Assembly: GCA_937891565.1 (NCBI GenBank)
Contig: CALAHA010000225.1
Span: forward strand, 1-9,313
DNA from: an uncultured Ilumatobacter sp.
Lineage (GTDB): Bacteria; Actinomycetota; Acidimicrobiia; Acidimicrobiales; Ilumatobacteraceae
Direction: 5' to 3'
DNA length: 9,313 nucleotides
Below are positions 5,805 through 9,313 of this stretch, piece by piece. The position numbers and the translations under genes were made by a program. Position 1 is the first letter of the stretch; each line of letters begins with the position of its first letter. The notes below the pieces were generated by a model, which searched no databases, had not been told where the DNA came from, and saw only the letters and a list, made by a program, of their open reading frames with translations.

Positions 5805-6512
5805 GTGAGTAACACACGTTCCTGGGATACCGAAAAGCTTCCGGAGGGCGAAGCGAAGGTCGCAGCCGTTCGTGACATGTTCGATGCAATCGCCCCGAAG
5901 TACGATCGGCTCAATCGGATCATCTCGTTCCGCCTCGACGTTCGGTGGCGAAAGCGTGCCGTCCGCGATCTTGCGCTGCCAGCCGGCAGCACGGTGCTCG
6001 ACCTCGCAAGCGGCACCGGTGACCTCTGCATCGACCTCAGCAAGGCCGGCATGACGCCAGTCTCGATGGATTTGAGCTTCGGGATGCTCTCGGCCGATCG
6101 ATCAGGTAGCCCTCGAGTCCAGACCGACATCTTGCGACTCCCGGTCCCGGACGCCTCGGTCGATGGTGTGATGTGCGGCTTCGCACTTCGTAACCTGCTC
6201 GATCTGCCGACGTTTTTCAACGAACTCGGCAGAGTCGTCAAGCCAGGCGGGCGAATCGCTCTCCTCGACGTCAGCGTTCCCAAGAACCGTCTGGTCCGCT
6301 GGGGTAACGGCATCTACTTCGGGAAAATTGTGCCCAAGATCGGCGCGGTGTTGTCCGACGGCCCGGCATACGCCTACCTTCCGAAGAGCGTTGCCTACCT
6401 TCCCGAACCCTCCACAATGGTCGTCGCACTCAGAGACGCCGGGTTTGTCGATGCCAAACATGCTCAACTGTCAGGTGGGCTCACCCAATTAATGGTCGGC
6501 ACGCGGGCCTGA
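5805..6512 (+). CDS. menG: Demethylmenaquinone methyltransferase (UbiE/MenG family)
   Basis: This 235-residue class I SAM-dependent methyltransferase adds the ring methyl group in the last step of menaquinone synthesis. It acts at the inner face of the membrane, where the prenylated substrate lies. The UbiE N-terminal signature FDAIAPKYDRLN (26-37) with WR at 48-49 is present. SAM motif I VLDLASGTGDL is at 64-74, the post-I acidic residue lies in SMDLS, and ALRNLLDLPTFFNELGRVVKPGG is typical. The second UbiE signature, YFGKIVPKIGAVLSD then YAYLPKSVAYLPEP, is also clear. The length is normal. The start is GTG 5805, giving MSNTRSWDTEK; no ribosome binding site is visible. menF begins 8-11 bp downstream, so the two are probably co-transcribed, and the neighbours support menaquinone rather than ubiquinone. 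Confidence 0.93.
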   Translation: MSNTRSWDTEKLPEGEAKVAAVRDMFDAIAPKYDRLNRIISFRLDVRWRKRAVRDLALPAGSTVLDLASGTGDLCIDLSKAGMTPVSMDLSFGMLSADRSGSPRVQTDILRLPVPDASVDGVMCGFALRNLLDLPTFFNELGRVVKPGGRIALLDVSVPKNRLVRWGNGIYFGKIVPKIGAVLSDGPAYAYLPKSVAYLPEPSTMVVALRDAGFVDAKHAQLSGGLTQLMVGTRA

Positions 6513-6523
6513 CCGCTGCTGTG

Positions 6524-7726
6524 ATGCGCGCAGTCACTCGACCGCTCTCCGAACTGATCAGCTCGGACGGGGTCACCCCGGACCTCAATGACATCGCAGG
6601 AAGCGACGGGTTCCTGTTCGTCCGCGACGGAGTTGGCATCGCCGGGCGAGGTATCGCTGCACGCGTTCCCATCGACGCAGCAGTCGGATGGCTCGCAGCA
6701 GTCGATCACCGGTCGACAGTCAACGGTATTGAACTGATCGCGATGGGCTCGATTCCCTTCCGGCCCGGCGACGATGGTGATCTCGTCGTCCCGGCCGTCC
6801 TCGTCGGCAAGCGATCCGACGGCACCCAGTGGGTAACCACATTCGACGATGCCGACCCAACCGAGGCACTCTCGGCACCAGACAAACCGATTCCGACTGC
6901 GACGACCTACTCGATCGGCCACAGCGCGCCCATCGACACGTACCTGGCTGCAGTCGCAGCAGCACGTGATGCAGTTCGGGCTGGCCAACTCACCAAAGCA
7001 GTGATTGCCCGCCCCATCACCGTGACCGCCGACCAACCAATCGATATCGGTTCGGTTCTTCGTCGGCTCAAAGCGTCGTTCGGATCCAGCTACCGGTATT
7101 CGATTGACGGCTTAATCGGCGCATCACCCGAACTCCTCGTCGAAGTCGATGGCGCAGTCGTTCGTTCGCACCCGCTTGCCGGCACCACACCTCGAACCGG
7201 CAACCCCGCCAACGATGCGGCACTCGCAACCGAGCTGCAGGCCAGCAAAAAAAACCAGATCGAACACCGCATCGTGATTGACGAGGTCCACGACACGCTT
7301 CTGCCCTGGGCGAGTTACCTCGACTGGGAACCGGAGCCGTCCATCGTCTCGGTGGCCAACGTGCAGCATCTCGGGACCCGGATGGAAGGCATGCTGAGCC
7401 AGCCAGGGCCGAGTGTGATCGAGCTCGTTCGGGCGTTATCTCCGACTCCAGCACTCGGCGGCCATCCTCGGTCGGAGGCCATCGAACTCATCGAGCGCGT
7501 CGAAGGCTTCGAGCGAGGCCGGTACGGCGGTGCAGTCGGCTGGGTCGACGCAGCCGGCAACGGCACGTGGGCTGTGACCATTCGCTGCGCCGAACTGTCT
7601 GACGACCGGCTTGTCGCCCGGCTCGTTGCGGGCGGCGGCATCGTTGCCGAGTCAGAACCGTTGTCCGAACTCGCCGAGACACAGGCCAAATTCCAGGCGA
7701 TGCTCAGCGCCCTCGTACGGCCATAG
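6524..7726 (+). CDS. menF: Isochorismate synthase MenF
   Basis: This 400-residue chorismate-utilising enzyme converts chorismate to isochorismate, the entry step to menaquinone. It has the typical C-terminal catalytic domain. The likely general-base Lys158 is in LTKAVIARP, E203 is in ASPELLVEV, and HPLAGTTPR follows with LAGT at 218-221. Next come KNQIEHRIVIDEVHD, VQHLGTRMEG, PTPALGGHPRSEA and GRYGGAVGW (332-340), then RLVAGGGIVAESEP at the metal- and substrate-binding end. The N-terminal 130 residues are divergent, as usual in this family. An isochorismate rather than anthranilate or salicylate role is supported by menG upstream and menD convergent. ATG 6524 is chosen; GTG 6521 directly before it would add one residue. 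No Shine-Dalgarno site is seen. A run of eight A bases at 7247-7254 is noted separately. Confidence 0.9.
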   Translation: MRAVTRPLSELISSDGVTPDLNDIAGSDGFLFVRDGVGIAGRGIAARVPIDAAVGWLAAVDHRSTVNGIELIAMGSIPFRPGDDGDLVVPAVLVGKRSDGTQWVTTFDDADPTEALSAPDKPIPTATTYSIGHSAPIDTYLAAVAAARDAVRAGQLTKAVIARPITVTADQPIDIGSVLRRLKASFGSSYRYSIDGLIGASPELLVEVDGAVVRSHPLAGTTPRTGNPANDAALATELQASKKNQIEHRIVIDEVHDTLLPWASYLDWEPEPSIVSVANVQHLGTRMEGMLSQPGPSVIELVRALSPTPALGGHPRSEAIELIERVEGFERGRYGGAVGWVDAAGNGTWAVTIRCAELSDDRLVARLVAGGGIVAESEPLSELAETQAKFQAMLSALVRP

Positions 7727-7762
7727 CTCCACTTTCCTCCCCCACTTCGCCCGATACAACGT

Positions 7763-9313
7763 TCAGCTGATGGCAGCTGCGACGGCGGCATGGAGGTCGG
7801 CGTGCACCTCGACGTTACGGTCGCGCGTTGACTCGACCCGCACGACCCACGGGCCCGGTGTAGCGAGCTGGCCAATCAGTTCGTCAGCCGTCGCCACCGT
7901 GTGGGCTTCGAGGCCATGCGCTGCAGCGAGAGCAACCACGTTTGTTCCCAACGGAGTGCCGAAGAGTTGTTCGAAACGATCGTGCTCGAGGGTCGACGCC
8001 TGCGGCAGAAACGAGAAGATCCCTCCCCCGTCGTTGTCGACAACGACGACTCGGAGGTCAATGCTGTTCGCAACGAGCCCGACCAGAGCGTTGCTGTCGT
8101 GCACGAAGGCGAGGTCGCCGATGAGCACTGCGGCCGATTTACCGATCGCAGCGATGCCGCGCGCGGTAGACATCACCCCATCGATGCCGTTGGCGCCTCG
8201 GTTGGAATGGGCTGCTGCCCGCCGCCCGCCGAACCACTCGTGATCACGGATCGGCATCGACGACGACACGACGAGTTCAACACCAGCCGGGAGATGATCA
8301 GCAACGGTTCGGGCGACGAGGGGCTCTGACAGCTCGCCAGTCTCAGACAGCGCTGCCAGTACCGCAGCGTCGGCAGCACAATCAGCTGCGATCCAATCGT
8401 CGAGCCACCCCGAGTCTGGGGTGCTGCCCTCAGCGGCTGCGATGACCGCGCCGATCGTTGCGACCGCGTCGACGTTGCGCCCGGGATCGATGAGACCCGG
8501 ACCCCCAATCTGGACCAACTGAGCCCCGCCCGAAACTGCACGATCGATCCACTGGGCCAGTGTCTTGGACGTCGACGGTCGGCCGACTCGGACAACGACA
8601 TCGGGAAGATGGCTGTCGGCAAATGACGCCGAGCGCAGCATCGACTCGGACGTCGTGACCACTCCGTCGAGGTGCCGCATCCCAGAGATCGGGTCAGCGA
8701 GGATCGGCCAACCGGTCAGCGTATGAAGCGCTGCCACGCTGGCAGCATCGACGCCGCTTCGCCCGCCGGCAAGGATCAACCCGTGAGGCACGGTGATCGC
8801 TGCGAGCGGTTCGTCGCTCGCTACGGGGGCCCCGACCCGTTCGTCGCTTGCGAGCGCTCCCGGGAGGCCACCGGCCACTCCCAGCAGCGGTTCACGGAAC
8901 GGCAGGTTCAACTGAATCGGACCGGCCTGAGCACGCTGCATGGTTTCTGCAGCGAGCGCACGCCACCGACCTCGCTCTGCGGCGTCCGCCACGCCGGGGT
9001 CGTGGTACCAGCGAACATGACCGCCGTACAGCTCGACCTGATCGATGGTCTGCGGCGCTCCGACGCCGCGCAACTCTTCCGGCCGATCCGCAGTGACCAC
9101 GATCATCGGAACGTCCGACAACCCTGCTTCGACGACGGCAGGCAAGAAGTTCGCCGCTGCGGTTCCACTTGTGCACAACAGAATTGCTGGAACACCACTG
9201 AGACCCGATCCGAGCGCAACGAAGCCAGCGACGCGTTCGTCATGAACGACTTGGACGCTCAGCTCAATCCGATCGGCGAGGGCCATTGCCAATGGGGTCG
9301 ACCGGGACCCAGG
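7763..9313 (-). CDS. menD: MenD (SEPHCHC synthase), lacking only its extreme N-terminus
   Basis: MenD is a thiamine-diphosphate enzyme that joins isochorismate and 2-oxoglutarate to SEPHCHC, the first committed menaquinone step. 516 residues are visible; the family has about 550, so only some tens of N-terminal residues lie beyond the right edge. The first visible residues PGSRSTPLA are the conserved MenD start motif. The cofactor-activating Glu is in VVHDERVAGF at visible residue 26 (9236-9238). CTSGTAAAN and ADRPEEL with GAPQTIDQ follow. Near the C-terminus are SSSMPIRD and SNRGANGIDG, then the ThDP motif GDLAFVHDSNAL (about 8087-8123), ending in VVVDNDGGGIFSFLPQ. It converges on menF with 36 bp between stops. 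A TTG at 9292 is not the start because the frame continues with conserved residues above it. Confidence 0.95.
   Translation of the reverse strand, partial: PGSRSTPLAMALADRIELSVQVVHDERVAGFVALGSGLSGVPAILLCTSGTAAANFLPAVVEAGLSDVPMIVVTADRPEELRGVGAPQTIDQVELYGGHVRWYHDPGVADAAERGRWRALAAETMQRAQAGPIQLNLPFREPLLGVAGGLPGALASDERVGAPVASDEPLAAITVPHGLILAGGRSGVDAASVAALHTLTGWPILADPISGMRHLDGVVTTSESMLRSASFADSHLPDVVVRVGRPSTSKTLAQWIDRAVSGGAQLVQIGGPGLIDPGRNVDAVATIGAVIAAAEGSTPDSGWLDDWIAADCAADAAVLAALSETGELSEPLVARTVADHLPAGVELVVSSSMPIRDHEWFGGRRAAAHSNRGANGIDGVMSTARGIAAIGKSAAVLIGDLAFVHDSNALVGLVANSIDLRVVVVDNDGGGIFSFLPQASTLEHDRFEQLFGTPLGTNVVALAAAHGLEAHTVATADELIGQLATPGPWVVRVESTRDRNVEVHADLHAAVAAAIS

Noticed and set aside
7764..7779. 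CAGCTG-ATGG-CAGCTG hairpin at the convergent menF/menD junction as a terminator
   Set aside because: The stem has only 6 bp with no T tract on either strand, and it overlaps the end of menD coding; CAGCTG is self-complementary, so chance is likely.
9290..9292. TTG as the start of menD
   Set aside because: The frame continues upstream with the conserved MenD residues PGSRSTP, so the gene extends beyond the window.

Overview
The window looks like chromosomal DNA of an actinobacterium. It is GC-rich by eye and gene-dense, uses several GTG starts, and mostly lacks strong Shine-Dalgarno sites. It carries a mycobacterial HtdZ/Rv0130-type MaoC hydratase, a FadD-type acyl-CoA synthetase and menaquinone genes. 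A member of the Acidimicrobiia or a related lineage is my guess, but the sequence alone does not fix the taxon. I see no mobile elements, CRISPR arrays, tRNA or rRNA, and no gene-free stretch longer than about 120 bases.

Layout from left to right: (1) The N-terminal GTPase domain of Era on the minus strand runs off the left edge. (2) A MaoC-type hydratase starts divergently only 26 bp away and is followed 11 bp later by a fatty acyl-CoA synthetase; together they look like a small acyl-CoA metabolism operon. (3) After a 116-bp gap with a weak promoter candidate and a three-copy 11-bp tandem repeat comes a tightly packed three-gene unit. It encodes an SPFH-domain protein with a C-terminal GYF_2-like domain, a membrane-anchored protein with two zinc ribbons, and a small membrane-anchored helical protein with a PEPS-repeat tail. 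(4) Menaquinone genes follow: menG (ubiE-like methyltransferase) 21 bp after the three-gene unit, then menF (isochorismate synthase). Converging on menF from the right is menD on the minus strand, which runs off the right edge.

MenF makes isochorismate from chorismate, MenD condenses it with 2-oxoglutarate, and MenG performs the last ring methylation, so this is a quinone locus with both early and late steps. The central three-gene unit is the least understood part. Its gene content recalls the Bacillus subtilis ydjFGHI membrane-stress operon (SPFH protein plus zinc-ribbon membrane protein), but no PspA homologue is visible and the third gene is unrecognised. Its place just upstream of quinone genes and downstream of lipid genes suggests, as inference only, a role in membrane organisation or envelope stress.
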